A DNA stretch of 64,000 bases, taken from positions 4,425,501 through 4,489,500 of the forward strand of contig NZ_CP125098.1 of NCBI RefSeq assembly GCF_030020805.1, read 5' to 3'. The translations under genes were made by a program, and so were the position numbers. The notes beneath the pieces are model-generated. The model was not told the DNA's origin. It ran no database searches and was given only the letters and a program-made list of their open reading frames with translations. Below, piece after piece: positions 8,107 through 16,330 of the stretch (positions are counted from its first letter, which is position 1; each line of letters starts with the position of its first letter). Source of the DNA: Paenibacillus sp. RC67. GTDB lineage: Bacteria; Bacillota; Bacilli; Paenibacillales; NBRC-103111.

Positions 8107-8467
8107 GGTACATCCTCCTTAGTCTCTGTTCACGTTGGAATCAAAGCATGGAATGGAAAAGAAAAGCATTCTTCTTACGTTAGGTATGTCTCGCGTGGAT
8201 GACATCCCAACATATAAAACTTTAACACATTCTATCCTTCCAGTCATTATTATCCAGTTGATTATTGTTAAAGAATTCGCATAAGGCATAGGCATCTGCA
8301 GCTAACAGCGGTTTCCCATATCCCGCCATCATAGCTAAAAATATTGATCATTATCGGAACACTTATGAAGAGATCTTTCAGCTATATGACAATAGCTCAT
8401 ACACATTTGACATTTACGAATATATTGGTTTTATCGTAGTGAACATGTGGAGAGGGTGTGTACCTGC
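8107..8467. other. 361-base intergenic region
   Basis: Between divergent panB and the methyltransferase gene, presumably holding both promoters. A minus-strand open frame of 36 codons at 8222-8332 (MMAGYGKPLLAADAYALCEF...) looks protein-like but has no ribosome binding site and could be the remnant of a lost gene. Nothing else supported. Confidence 0.4.
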
Positions 8468-9199
8468 ATGGCAGTAGACTCAGCTCAAGAGCTCTATTTA
8501 GAATTACTGAAAAAAACAATTTTATATGAGATATGGATTGAACATGAAACTGGAGCCATCCCAGAAAATCGCAGACAAGGGCTTGATTGGCCTGCTATTG
8601 CACATAGTATGATTGGTCGGTTACGAATGAACAATTTGCACGATTGCATGAAATCTGTCATTGCAGACAATATTGAAGGCGATTTTATCGAAACCGGGGT
8701 TTGGAGAGGCGGAGCTTGTATTTTCATGAGGGGTTTCCTTAAAGCCTATGGCATTACTGACCGTCGTGTATGGGTTGCCGATTCTTTTGAAGGACTGCCT
8801 GCCCCTGATGTGGCCAATTATCCTGTGGATGAAGGAGCCATTTTTCATACTGTAGATTTCCTGAAGGTATCTTTGCAGGAAGTCGCCCGAAACTTTTACA
8901 AATACGATTTGCTTGACGAACAAGTACGGTTTCTTAAAGGATGGTTTAAAGATACATTACCTACAGCACCGATTGAGAAGCTAGCTATTGCCAGATTAGA
9001 TGGAGATATGTACTCTTCTACAATGCAAAGCCTAACAAGCTTATATCCAAAATTGTCTATTGGCGGTTATATCATTATTGACGACTACTCAATAGGCTAC
9101 TGCTCAGCAGCAGTACATGATTTTAGGGCACAACATGGTATTATAGAACCAATTGTTCCAATCGATATTACTGGTGTATATTGGAGAAAAATGAAATAG
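8468..9199 (+). CDS. TylF/MycF-type class I SAM-dependent methyltransferase
   Basis: A 243-residue O-methyltransferase-like protein. TylF/MycF/NovP enzymes methylate sugar hydroxyls in natural products and surface glycans with a metal ion. Visible features: GDFIETGVWRGGACIFMRG (SAM-binding glycine motif), RVWVADSFEGLP (acidic motif II), LARLDGDMYSSTMQSL and GGYIIIDDYSIG, whose acidic residues are the expected metal ligands. A GTG at 8447 also opens the frame but overlaps the GGAGAGG ribosome binding site, so ATG 8468 is preferred. It is a single gene with its own terminator; no glycosyltransferases or sugar-nucleotide genes lie nearby, so the substrate cannot be guessed. Confidence 0.9.
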   Translation: MAVDSAQELYLELLKKTILYEIWIEHETGAIPENRRQGLDWPAIAHSMIGRLRMNNLHDCMKSVIADNIEGDFIETGVWRGGACIFMRGFLKAYGITDRRVWVADSFEGLPAPDVANYPVDEGAIFHTVDFLKVSLQEVARNFYKYDLLDEQVRFLKGWFKDTLPTAPIEKLAIARLDGDMYSSTMQSLTSLYPKLSIGGYIIIDDYSIGYCSAAVHDFRAQHGIIEPIVPIDITGVYWRKMK

Positions 9200-9218
9200 C
9201 CACTTTCCTGAGTCAGCA

Positions 9219-9260
9219 AAGAAGCTGTCGCTCCCCAATTGGAGTGCAACAGCTTCTTGT
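9219..9260. terminator. Bidirectional terminator between methyltransferase and DUF1854 genes
   Basis: AAGAAGCTGT pairs with ACAGCTTCTT, with an inner CTCC/GGAG stem. It serves converging genes. Confidence 0.75.
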
Positions 9261-9278
9261 TATGTCAATTGTTATATT

Positions 9279-9776
9279 CTATAAAATTTTACCCCACTGC
9301 TTCCGACTATGCGCATCTAGAGCGTTAATATCTTCAATCTCACAGCGTCGCCCTTCAATGTCCGATATCAAATAACGACCGGGGGCTGGTGATTGAAGAT
9401 GCTCGTGCAAATTACGAAGAGCTAGCGTCATTGTGCCAAGCGTAGTCTCTACATTCCATATCCATAGAGCTGGTTTCTGAGCTATTTTCTCAATATGGGT
9501 TATACGCGGTATCAAATATCTTAGATTCAACTCTCTCTCCGCTTCTTCGCGGCTTCCGTCTTCGAGCTCACTAAGCTTGAGGATGATTCCTATTTCTTCC
9601 TCTTTGGGAGTGCGTACCGAGATGTATTCCGTTGGTCGTGAGAACGGATATGCACGATACAATAGCACCTCCGGATATTCTACCCCATCAATAACCGCCT
9701 GCAGTAGACCTCCCGCACTACGAGCCAACCATACGTTACGGGAATCGAGCAGAACAATTTCATACGGATCGCGCAT
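9279..9776 (-). CDS. DUF1854 family protein
   Basis: A 165-residue soluble protein of the DUF1854 type, a family often found next to ABC exporters and, in some bacteria, near cyanophycin genes. Recognisable stretches are VLYRAYPFSRPTEYISVRTPKEEEIGIILKLSEL and LRYLIPRITHIEKI, then RYLISDIEGRRCEIEDI near the end. It has no membrane segment or signal peptide. Its first codon overlaps the last base of the upstream ABC exporter gene, so the two are translationally coupled and probably act together. No cyanophycin synthetase is in the window, so a cyanophycin link is not supported here. Molecular function is unknown. Confidence 0.75.
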   Translation of the reverse strand: MRDPYEIVLLDSRNVWLARSAGGLLQAVIDGVEYPEVLLYRAYPFSRPTEYISVRTPKEEEIGIILKLSELEDGSREEAERELNLRYLIPRITHIEKIAQKPALWIWNVETTLGTMTLALRNLHEHLQSPAPGRYLISDIEGRRCEIEDINALDAHSRKQWGKIL

Positions 9777-11965
9777 CAGCTCTGCACCCCCTTAATTTTC
9801 GATAGCTCTCTTTGTGCCTCCACCAGCTTGTGATAGGCTCCTTTTTTGTCAAGCAATTGTTCATGAGTACCTATCTCGGCAATTTGACCCTTATCCAATA
9901 CGACCAGCCGATCCGCATTCCTTAATGTAGATAAACGATGCGCAATTGCAAACGTAGTACGGCCTTTTACAAGACGTGAAATGGCTTCTTGTATTTGCCG
10001 TTCCGTCTCCGTATCTACGGATGCTGTAGCTTCGTCGAGAATAAGAATGCGAGGGTCATGTACAATAGCTCTCGCTATTGCAATACGCTGCTTTTCACCG
10101 CCGGAAAGGCGATGCCCCCGCTCCCCTACCTTCGTATCATATCCATCGGGCAGACGAACGATAAAATCATGCGCATTGGCGATTTTGGCTGCTCTCATGA
10201 TCTCTTCTGGCGTTGCATCCGGTTTGGAATAGGCAATGTTCTCCGTAATGGTTCCGTCGAAAAGAAAGGTTTCCTGCAGGACGACACCAATTTTTTTGCG
10301 CAGATCTTCCTGCTTGATCTTCTTCAGTGGAATTCCATCTATCGTAATATGTCCTTGGTTGGGATCGTAGAACCGGCAAATCATATTAATAAGTGTCGAC
10401 TTTCCTGCGCCGGAATGCCCGACCAGACCGATCATTTCTCCAGGTGCTACGTTCAGGTCGATATTTTTCAATACAGGATGATGCGTCTCATATCCGTAGG
10501 AGACTTGATGAAGCACCACTCTACCTTCTACCCAATCCATGGGAACTGGCTCGATATCGTCCGGTACATCCGACGGAGTATCCATGATTTCGAAGACACG
10601 ATCCGCCGCCGCCATAGCTCTACTGGTCCAGTTCAGTGCTTGGCTGAACCATTGCAGCGGTCCGAACAACATTCCTAAATAAGCAGTAAAAGCCATTAGA
10701 GTACCAAGGGATATTTGATCGCGAAGCACCATCCAACCGCCGAAGTACCATACAAGAATCGCACCAGAGGTCGAGATAAGGGCGAACAATGGGAATACAC
10801 CCTGCCACATACCGTCTGCTCGAATATTTTGCACGACCAAATCTTTATTAGCATCGCTATAGCGTGACATCTCCGTCGGCTCCTGGCCGAATGCTTTCAC
10901 GACACGTATTCCTTGAAGAGCGTCACCCACTAGCATATTCAGCTTATTAATAGCTCTCCAATGCCGATACCATCGCGCACGTATAGTTGGCCAAATGAAT
11001 AGCGATGTTATTACGATCAATGGTGTAGGTATAATGGCATAAATAGCAAGCTTCCAATCAAGACTAGCCATCATTGTAATGATAGCTGCAAGCATTAGCA
11101 CCTGTCCGGTTATCCACATGACACCGTCCGTTAAGAACTGCCTCATTGCTTCAGCATCACTATTGACTCGACCGATAAACTGTGAGGTTTGCCTGCGATC
11201 GAAGAATCCAAGAGACAACCTCATGAGCGAGGAATAAATATCTTTACGGATATCCCCCATCAGTTTTCCCCCAACCCATACTCCCATATAGCCTCGAAGG
11301 GTTTGCATAATGGAAAGCATGACTCTGGTTCCGGCAAGCCCTAGAACGAACCATAACAGAGCAAGTCCAAAGCTCTTAGGCTGTAACACATCATCCACTA
11401 TCACTTTAGTTAAAAATGGCGGGACCAGCTCCATCAAAGTAGCTGCAACCAGCATCAGCGCAGCCGTCGTCATCTGTACTCGATATGGCTTAGCATAGCT
11501 TAAAAGTCTTGCCGCGACCTTTCCTTTATCGGTACACACCGAACATACCTGGGTGCCTTCTAACAAGGGCGTTCCGCACTGGGTACATCGTCTTGGCAAA
11601 TCCTTCACGGACGCCACGGGAACCTCTTCGTTGATAGAAAGCGCTTTAATCAACTTGGCAGCAAATCCGAATTTCCCCGCGTGGCTCGAAGTATAGCGGA
11701 TTAGCGCTACGGGTCCTTTTCCTGTGTCTGCAATTAATGTGCCACCTCCGATAGCCGAAACAATACGGCATTCGGATATTCCTCCGATCGGCAGTTCCTT
11801 GAGGACTTCACCTTCAGCATTGAAAACCATTACTTCATCATCCATCACAATGAGCCATCGCTCACCGAAATGGCCTTCCTCATCCACATCGGCCATTGCA
11901 GCAAACATGGGCTGTGCTGACAAGCTGGCCTCTACGGCTTGTGGAAGTTTTTCCAAAATGGACAT
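9776..11965 (-). CDS. ABC exporter with N-terminal PH-like region and zinc ribbon
   Basis: A 729-residue half-exporter. Residues 1-110 form a soluble beta-rich region (RWLIVMDDEVMVFNAEGEVL, then GTLIADTGKGPVALIRYTS) resembling a PH-like fold. Cys 127, 130, 141 and 144 (CxxC-x10-CxxC) form a probable zinc ribbon. The six-helix membrane domain follows at about 160-450. The ATPase has Walker A GHSGAGKST, signature LSGGEKQ, Walker B ILILDEATASVD and H-loop IAHRLST. All key residues are present, so it should be an active homodimer or pair with another half. The coupled DUF1854 gene overlaps its end. The substrate is unknown; the N-terminal module is unusual for exporters and could sense or recruit. 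Confidence 0.9.
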   Translation of the reverse strand: MSILEKLPQAVEASLSAQPMFAAMADVDEEGHFGERWLIVMDDEVMVFNAEGEVLKELPIGGISECRIVSAIGGGTLIADTGKGPVALIRYTSSHAGKFGFAAKLIKALSINEEVPVASVKDLPRRCTQCGTPLLEGTQVCSVCTDKGKVAARLLSYAKPYRVQMTTAALMLVAATLMELVPPFLTKVIVDDVLQPKSFGLALLWFVLGLAGTRVMLSIMQTLRGYMGVWVGGKLMGDIRKDIYSSLMRLSLGFFDRRQTSQFIGRVNSDAEAMRQFLTDGVMWITGQVLMLAAIITMMASLDWKLAIYAIIPTPLIVITSLFIWPTIRARWYRHWRAINKLNMLVGDALQGIRVVKAFGQEPTEMSRYSDANKDLVVQNIRADGMWQGVFPLFALISTSGAILVWYFGGWMVLRDQISLGTLMAFTAYLGMLFGPLQWFSQALNWTSRAMAAADRVFEIMDTPSDVPDDIEPVPMDWVEGRVVLHQVSYGYETHHPVLKNIDLNVAPGEMIGLVGHSGAGKSTLINMICRFYDPNQGHITIDGIPLKKIKQEDLRKKIGVVLQETFLFDGTITENIAYSKPDATPEEIMRAAKIANAHDFIVRLPDGYDTKVGERGHRLSGGEKQRIAIARAIVHDPRILILDEATASVDTETERQIQEAISRLVKGRTTFAIAHRLSTLRNADRLVVLDKGQIAEIGTHEQLLDKKGAYHKLVEAQRELSKIKGVQS

Positions 11966-12341
11966 GAACTTTTCTCTCCTTTACCTGAGCGCATCTGACT
12001 TGAACCCGATTCTGATGTCTCTTCAGGGAGTTAATCAACGAATCGCTTAGAGGACCTGACTCCTCTGACCTTACTTATCTTATGATGACTACATCCAAAA
12101 TACCAAGGGAAAGAACGTTTATAACAAAATATACCATAATAATTACAAACATATGTTCTCCGAAGATTATTTTAACAGAGCTCCACATTAAAGTAAACCA
12201 TTATTTTCCTAATATTCATAAATTAAGTGCGTTCATTTTTTAAAAAATCCCCCTATGATTTCATCTTATGGTATGGAATAATAAGGAAGCCTTGTGTTGA
12301 AATAATTTCATTTAACATTAACTACTCAGGAAGGAAACAAG
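11966..12341. other. 376-base divergent intergenic region
   Basis: AT-rich stretch between the exporter and the HD-CHAP gene, expected to hold both promoters. I could not identify convincing promoter boxes, operators or small genes in it. Confidence 0.5.
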
Positions 12342-13415
12342 ATGTATAGGGAAGGTACTAAACGACTGGATAGTATCAGTATCATAGTTGATGAGATGCT
12401 GCTAACCATATCCGACGCAGACAGAAGACGCAATGCTTATATTCATCTGTACGGTGTATCCAACTTTGCTTCTATGCTGGCCCACAAAAGAGGACTTCAT
12501 GCAGAACTTGCAGCTATAGCAGGTATGCTTCATGATTACTATTTTTATAAAACGGGAATTTCGACCTTTCATGCCGAGAACAGCGCAGAAGCGGTAAGAC
12601 CTATTCTTAGAAATACGGGGCTATTTTCAAAAGAGGAACTACGAACCATCCTTCGCTCCATTTTTTATCATAACAATCAAATGAACCAGCATGGCGTATA
12701 TGAGGAGACAATAAAAGACGCAGTGATGCTGCATCATTACTTTCACAATCCGAAGGATGAACCCTTTCAGAGCAATAGATTGCAATCACTACTATTAGAT
12801 TTATCAATACCGATTGGCACTTCTGTAGAACAAATAGCTCCTACTGATACTCCCTCAAGCGTTCCCACTATCAACAGACGACAATTATGGGCGGATTTTG
12901 CCGAGGAGCACGCTTCAAAGGGGATTTGGGGAATGGCTGGCGATCAAGATTACCGGGATCTGTGCGCACATTGGCCAGACAGTAACATCTACGTTGTATT
13001 AAAAGACAGCTGGTGCGCAGCTTTCGTTTACTATTGCTGCAGACAAGCAGGATTGCTTCTGCCGATAAGATACCCGAATGGAGTATGCCGATTCGCAGGC
13101 GTCGCTGCATGGCTTGAATGGGCTCAGCTTCCTGATATCCGTTGTTTCCATAGTGGAATGGAGGAGGATTTCACGCCATCCAGAGGGGATATCGTAATCT
13201 ATGAAAAGTTACTCTCCGACGATCCCCATGACCATATCGGGATTGTACTGTCCTGCGATAACGACGTACTGATCGTGGCCGAAGGAAATAAGGATAACAA
13301 GAACCAATCCGCAATAGTACATCGGGATCGCAGAAAATACGTAGCTGGCTACATCCGTGTAGCTAACGAATATCAGTACTCATTTACAGGTGAGTATGAG
13401 CCTATATTGAATTGA
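12342..13415 (+). CDS. HD-domain/CHAP-domain fusion protein
   Basis: A 357-residue protein without signal peptide. Residues about 15-165 resemble a metal-dependent HD phosphohydrolase (GMLHDYYFYKTG with His 64-Asp 65, flanked by His 36, 48, 53, 77 and 110). Residues about 180-350 form a CHAP (NlpC/P60-like) domain with catalytic Cys 225 in SWCAAFVYYCCRQAG, His 298 in HDHIGIVLS and a polar third residue near EGNKDNKNQ. CHAP enzymes normally cleave peptidoglycan peptides outside the cell; this one has no visible export signal. ATG 12342 follows AGGAAGG. It is monocistronic. The pairing of the domains is unusual; the substrate is unknown. An amidase or transglutaminase-like role inside the cell, or an effector, are alternatives. 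Confidence 0.78.
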   Translation: MYREGTKRLDSISIIVDEMLLTISDADRRRNAYIHLYGVSNFASMLAHKRGLHAELAAIAGMLHDYYFYKTGISTFHAENSAEAVRPILRNTGLFSKEELRTILRSIFYHNNQMNQHGVYEETIKDAVMLHHYFHNPKDEPFQSNRLQSLLLDLSIPIGTSVEQIAPTDTPSSVPTINRRQLWADFAEEHASKGIWGMAGDQDYRDLCAHWPDSNIYVVLKDSWCAAFVYYCCRQAGLLLPIRYPNGVCRFAGVAAWLEWAQLPDIRCFHSGMEEDFTPSRGDIVIYEKLLSDDPHDHIGIVLSCDNDVLIVAEGNKDNKNQSAIVHRDRRKYVAGYIRVANEYQYSFTGEYEPILN

Positions 13416-13435
13416 ATAGACCAAGGGGCTGTTTC

Positions 13436-13804
13436 TCACGGTTCTAAGATAATCGTTACATTACGGTTAAGAAACAGCGCTATAAGTGTTATCATAAACG
13501 ATTTATTATCAGATTTTATGTTGTCATTATTAATTTCTAAATTTTCATTACTAAGAAAATTATCTACTTTATCCCAATGGATCTTGAATGGCGCTCTTGC
13601 CCCAAATCCTCCACAAAGGCAATCTGAGAGACCGTCTAGACCACTTCCATAATACCCACCAGGCCCATTTATTGCTTCACCTAAAGCACAAAAGAATGAT
13701 GTTTGATCTTTAATAAATAATCCGTCTAAGTAATAAATTTGGTTCTTCTTATCTTGTATCTTATCAACTATTCTAATATTACCTGCAAAAATCCTAGTAA
13801 AGAA
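13436..13804 (-). pseudogene. barstar-like (ribonuclease inhibitor family) frame without a start codon
   Basis: An open frame of 122 codons whose protein matches the barstar family pattern: YYLDGLFIKDQTSFFCALGEAI, then GPGGYYGSGLDGLSDCLCGG, then PFKIHWDKVDNF and a terminal TLIALFLNRNVTIILEP like barstar's last strand. Barstar-like proteins bind and block RNase toxins. No ATG, GTG or TTG precedes the conserved part in frame; the first in-frame stop is at 13805-13807, right after the upstream membrane-protein gene. It may start at ATT or ATA, be fused by frameshift, or be a decayed immunity gene. No RNase toxin gene is visible nearby. Base composition is more AT-rich than in the flanking genes, which suggests acquisition. 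Confidence 0.6.
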
Positions 13805-13808
13805 TCAA

Positions 13809-14261
13809 CTATATTAAAGTTTGAAAAAATCTATTCTTCACTTCTTTATTATTTTGATCCGCCCATTCTTTGACTTTTTCTAATCCAATTGCTTCTTGCT
13901 GTTTGTTAAAATAAAAACATAAATCAATAGGAACTATTCTCTTTCCGTATAATTTAAAGCCAATCCTATTGTAATTCATGAAAATACATTCAATTTGAGA
14001 TGCAGTATATAGTTTTCCATTTGTTGATATTACGTAATCGATTCCTAAAGTAATATTAAGCTTTGTAAAAAATCGCCGTTTCACTAAGACTCCTATTATC
14101 GTTACAACGATAAGCATCACAAGAACATAAAAGTACTTAATGAAGATATTTCTACTATTTAATAAGTTGAGAATAAGACATCCTTCTAGTAGCAACATTG
14201 CCGTGATGTTAAAAAGAGCTTTTGGATGTATCGTATCAAAAGATTGTGGGTTGTTTAACAT
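13809..14261 (-). CDS. small membrane protein of unknown function
   Basis: A 150-residue protein with two hydrophobic segments near residues 17-33 and 40-61 followed by a soluble region of about 85 residues (LGIDYVISTNGKLYTASQIECIFMNYNRIGFKLYGKRIVPIDLCFYF) that looks like a beta-rich PH-type domain. ATG 14261 follows AAAGGAA with seven bases spacing; two TTG codons just upstream are less likely. It is immediately followed by the barstar-like frame and is notably AT-rich, so the two may have arrived together as part of a toxin-immunity island. The family is not recognised. Confidence 0.6.
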   Translation of the reverse strand: MLNNPQSFDTIHPKALFNITAMLLLEGCLILNLLNSRNIFIKYFYVLVMLIVVTIIGVLVKRRFFTKLNITLGIDYVISTNGKLYTASQIECIFMNYNRIGFKLYGKRIVPIDLCFYFNKQQEAIGLEKVKEWADQNNKEVKNRFFQTLI

Positions 14262-14360
14262 CAACAAATTCCTTTCTTACCGAATATTAAAAAAGAGGCT
14301 TACAAAGTCTCTAAAAGACTTCGCTCCCCTCATGCTTTCGTTTCCGTTTAAGCTGTCCCA

Positions 14361-14909
14361 TCATTTCCAGCCTTTATATTTCCCTATAATCGTCTCATCC
14401 CAGATTTGAACCTCGATATACCGTTCCGGACCATGACTGCCATCTGCATTCCATTCTTGAGGAAAACCATACTGCTGAATCAAGTCTAGGATTTCTGGTT
14501 TCGTATAGACGTTGCCCCGGTATGGCTTGCCATCCTTATAACGCATTGTAGGGAATAAATCCCCATAAGTGAAGCTGATGCTTTGATCTTCAAACTCATC
14601 CATTGCGATCTTAAGCTCCTGACCATTTCTATACCAATCCTTAATCCAATGGCATGGACCAAGCGTCATATTATGAGGATAATGATTTATTGGCTTCCCG
14701 CCCTTCATTATAAAAAGCGCTCTGGCTGTGCTCTCCACTTCACGCCTTATGGTTAAATACGTCTCTGATCGTTGACTAGCGAATAGTCGACTATCCCGCT
14801 TTAAATCATTTATCACTTTCTGAGCCATCTCGTCGCTCAAGCTTGATAAATTAGCGAAGGACCCACGTTCCGATTCGTAGTAATGGTATAAATAATGTTC
14901 GCTCATCAT
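14361..14909 (-). CDS. hypothetical protein
   Basis: A 182-residue soluble protein, start at the first ATG of the MMSEHY pair because GAGGG lies seven bases upstream (the frame is open further to 14936). It has no signal peptide or membrane segment. Charged N-terminal half (LSDEMAQKVINDLKRDSRLFASQRSETYLTIRREVE), then an aromatic-rich half with SFTYGDLFPTMRYKDGKPYRGNVYTKPEILDLIQQYG. No catalytic motif is apparent. I do not recognise the family. The close, intact ribosome binding site and protein-like composition support a real gene. Confidence 0.65.
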   Translation of the reverse strand: MMSEHYLYHYYESERGSFANLSSLSDEMAQKVINDLKRDSRLFASQRSETYLTIRREVESTARALFIMKGGKPINHYPHNMTLGPCHWIKDWYRNGQELKIAMDEFEDQSISFTYGDLFPTMRYKDGKPYRGNVYTKPEILDLIQQYGFPQEWNADGSHGPERYIEVQIWDETIIGKYKGWK

Positions 14910-14964
14910 CCTATTTCCCTCACAAACTAAGACCACTCCGCAGCAGAAGGGTCTTAGATTTCAC

Positions 14965-15360
14965 TTATGATTTAATGAATGGAATTAGCTTGCGTACGTT
15001 CTCATCTCTCAGCCATAATCCTCCCCAAGTCAAAACAGCTAGATAGATTGGAAATAAAGTATGAGTCAAAAGCGGAGCATCCATTCGAATATGAGTGGCA
15101 ACGACTCCGCCAAAATATGCGGTCAACAGCATTGCACCCAAAACAGACGTACGTGGAATGGAATACAAAAGGGTAGGAATCAGCCCCAGGACACCAATTA
15201 GAGTGATGTGATGCTCGGCATAGCCAAGCGAGACGGTACCCTCTACAACGGGAGCCGGTTTAATAAATTTGAATACACCATCAAATAACATGAACAGAAT
15301 AACTAGCCAGCCCATTATCCTTGCTGTCCACAGCCGACCTTTTGACATACGAGCAGTCAT
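14965..15360 (-). CDS. DoxX-like family membrane protein
   Basis: A 131-residue integral membrane protein with four hydrophobic helices (about 13-33, 52-68, 73-90, 97-118). The pattern FDGVFKFIKPAPVVEGTVSLGY, GVLGLIPTLLYSIPRTSVLGAMLLTAYFGGVVATHIR and a final WGGLWLRD is that of the DoxX-like family found in many bacteria, whose role is unclear (linked to redox or sulfur metabolism in some relatives). It stands alone between two minus-strand genes. Confidence 0.82.
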   Translation of the reverse strand: MTARMSKGRLWTARIMGWLVILFMLFDGVFKFIKPAPVVEGTVSLGYAEHHITLIGVLGLIPTLLYSIPRTSVLGAMLLTAYFGGVVATHIRMDAPLLTHTLFPIYLAVLTWGGLWLRDENVRKLIPFIKS

Positions 15361-15479
15361 GATTTATCAACCTCTCTCAAAATGATGATAAACCCATAAT
15401 AGCATGTAACCTTCTGCCACATTTCTTCTAAATTGCTCTTTTATGTGGGCTGACATACAGAATCTTCAACATTATTCCC

Positions 15480-15830
15480 TCAGGTATGGGCTAGAATATT
15501 GACCAGCTTGCCAAATGGATCTCGGACATAAAATCGTCGAACCCCCCACGGCTCATTTACCGGTCCGTATTCAATGTGAAACCCTGCTTCTTTCATACGA
15601 GCATAAGCAAGCTCCACATCATCGACTTCAATCGATAGATCTGGCGTAGGTGTCGAAGAACCGCCTTGCGATGCGACACTAATTTGAACACTCATTTCCT
15701 GATTAGACCCGTATGTCGCTATCCACCCATGATCCATCAATAAATCAAGGCCGAGTACATCTTGATAGAAACTTTTGGCTGCCTCAATATCTTTCGTAGC
15801 TATATTGGCTACAATTCGTTTGACGAGCAT
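15480..15830 (-). CDS. VOC-family (glyoxalase/bleomycin-resistance-like) protein
   Basis: A 116-residue single-domain protein. Two beta-alpha-beta halves are visible: KRIVANIATKDIEAAKSFYQDVLGL and, in the second half, ELAYARMKEAGFHIEYGPVNEPWGVRRFYVRDPFGKLVNIL. Such proteins bind a metal or a small ligand as dimers; some inactivate antibiotics, most are uncharacterised. Start at ATG 15830 after GGAGGTAGG. It is unrelated in detail to the VOC protein at 744, which is of the PhnB type. Confidence 0.85.
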   Translation of the reverse strand: MLVKRIVANIATKDIEAAKSFYQDVLGLDLLMDHGWIATYGSNQEMSVQISVASQGGSSTPTPDLSIEVDDVELAYARMKEAGFHIEYGPVNEPWGVRRFYVRDPFGKLVNILAHT

Positions 15831-15885
15831 AACAACCTACCTCCATCTATTGGCAGCGCCTCTTTTTTCATATTTCCAATTTAAT

Positions 15886-16290
15886 CTAATTTATTTTCCT
15901 TTTAATTACAAATGCCTTATCGGCTCGCTCGAAACCGATTTTTTCATAAAATCCAACAGCCTTGGGCGCTGAGGTTAACACATACTGAATCTCATCAACG
16001 CCTAGTTTTCTTTTTAACATAGCAATAAGCTCTCTACCTATTCCTAAGCCTTGATAATCGCGATCTACCGCAAGGTCCGATATATAACAGCAGTAGGAGT
16101 AATCCGTTACCGCTCTTAGAATTCCGATAAGCTTATCGCCGTTCCGTACTGTCATGATCTCATCTGCATGGTCGATCATCCGTTGAATACGTTCCAAATC
16201 GTCCACCGGCCGTCGTATTCCCGATGCTCTGAATAGTTCAGCGACTTCTTCAGAACTACAAGCCCTGTCAGATTGATAATTCAGTTTCAT
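15886..16290 (-). CDS. GNAT-family N-acetyltransferase
   Basis: A 134-residue acetyl-CoA-dependent acyltransferase. The core motif YISDLAVDRDYQGLGIGRELIAML carries the acetyl-CoA-binding Q-x-x-G-x-G/A loop, followed by VLTSAPKAVGFYEKIGFER. The ATG at 16290 (MKLNYQ) is chosen because GATGAGGTG precedes it; an ATG six codons upstream lies in the leader. The substrate, protein or small molecule, is unknown. The gene follows thyX downstream on the same strand, with a 40-base gap that could allow co-transcription. Confidence 0.85.
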   Translation of the reverse strand: MKLNYQSDRACSSEEVAELFRASGIRRPVDDLERIQRMIDHADEIMTVRNGDKLIGILRAVTDYSYCCYISDLAVDRDYQGLGIGRELIAMLKRKLGVDEIQYVLTSAPKAVGFYEKIGFERADKAFVIKRKIN

Positions 16291-16330
16291 AATTTGAATA
16301 CACCTCATCTAACTTCATTAGGTATCCAAT

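Noticed and set aside
9989..10678. 229-codon plus-strand frame opposite the ABC exporter
   Set aside because: Antisense to the Walker/signature region of a clear ABC gene; no start signal or domain.
13426..13475. Long-loop inverted repeat (GCTGTTTCT/AGAAACAGC) after the HD-CHAP gene
   Set aside because: The loop exceeds 25 bases and no T run follows, so it is a weak terminator at best and is not listed.
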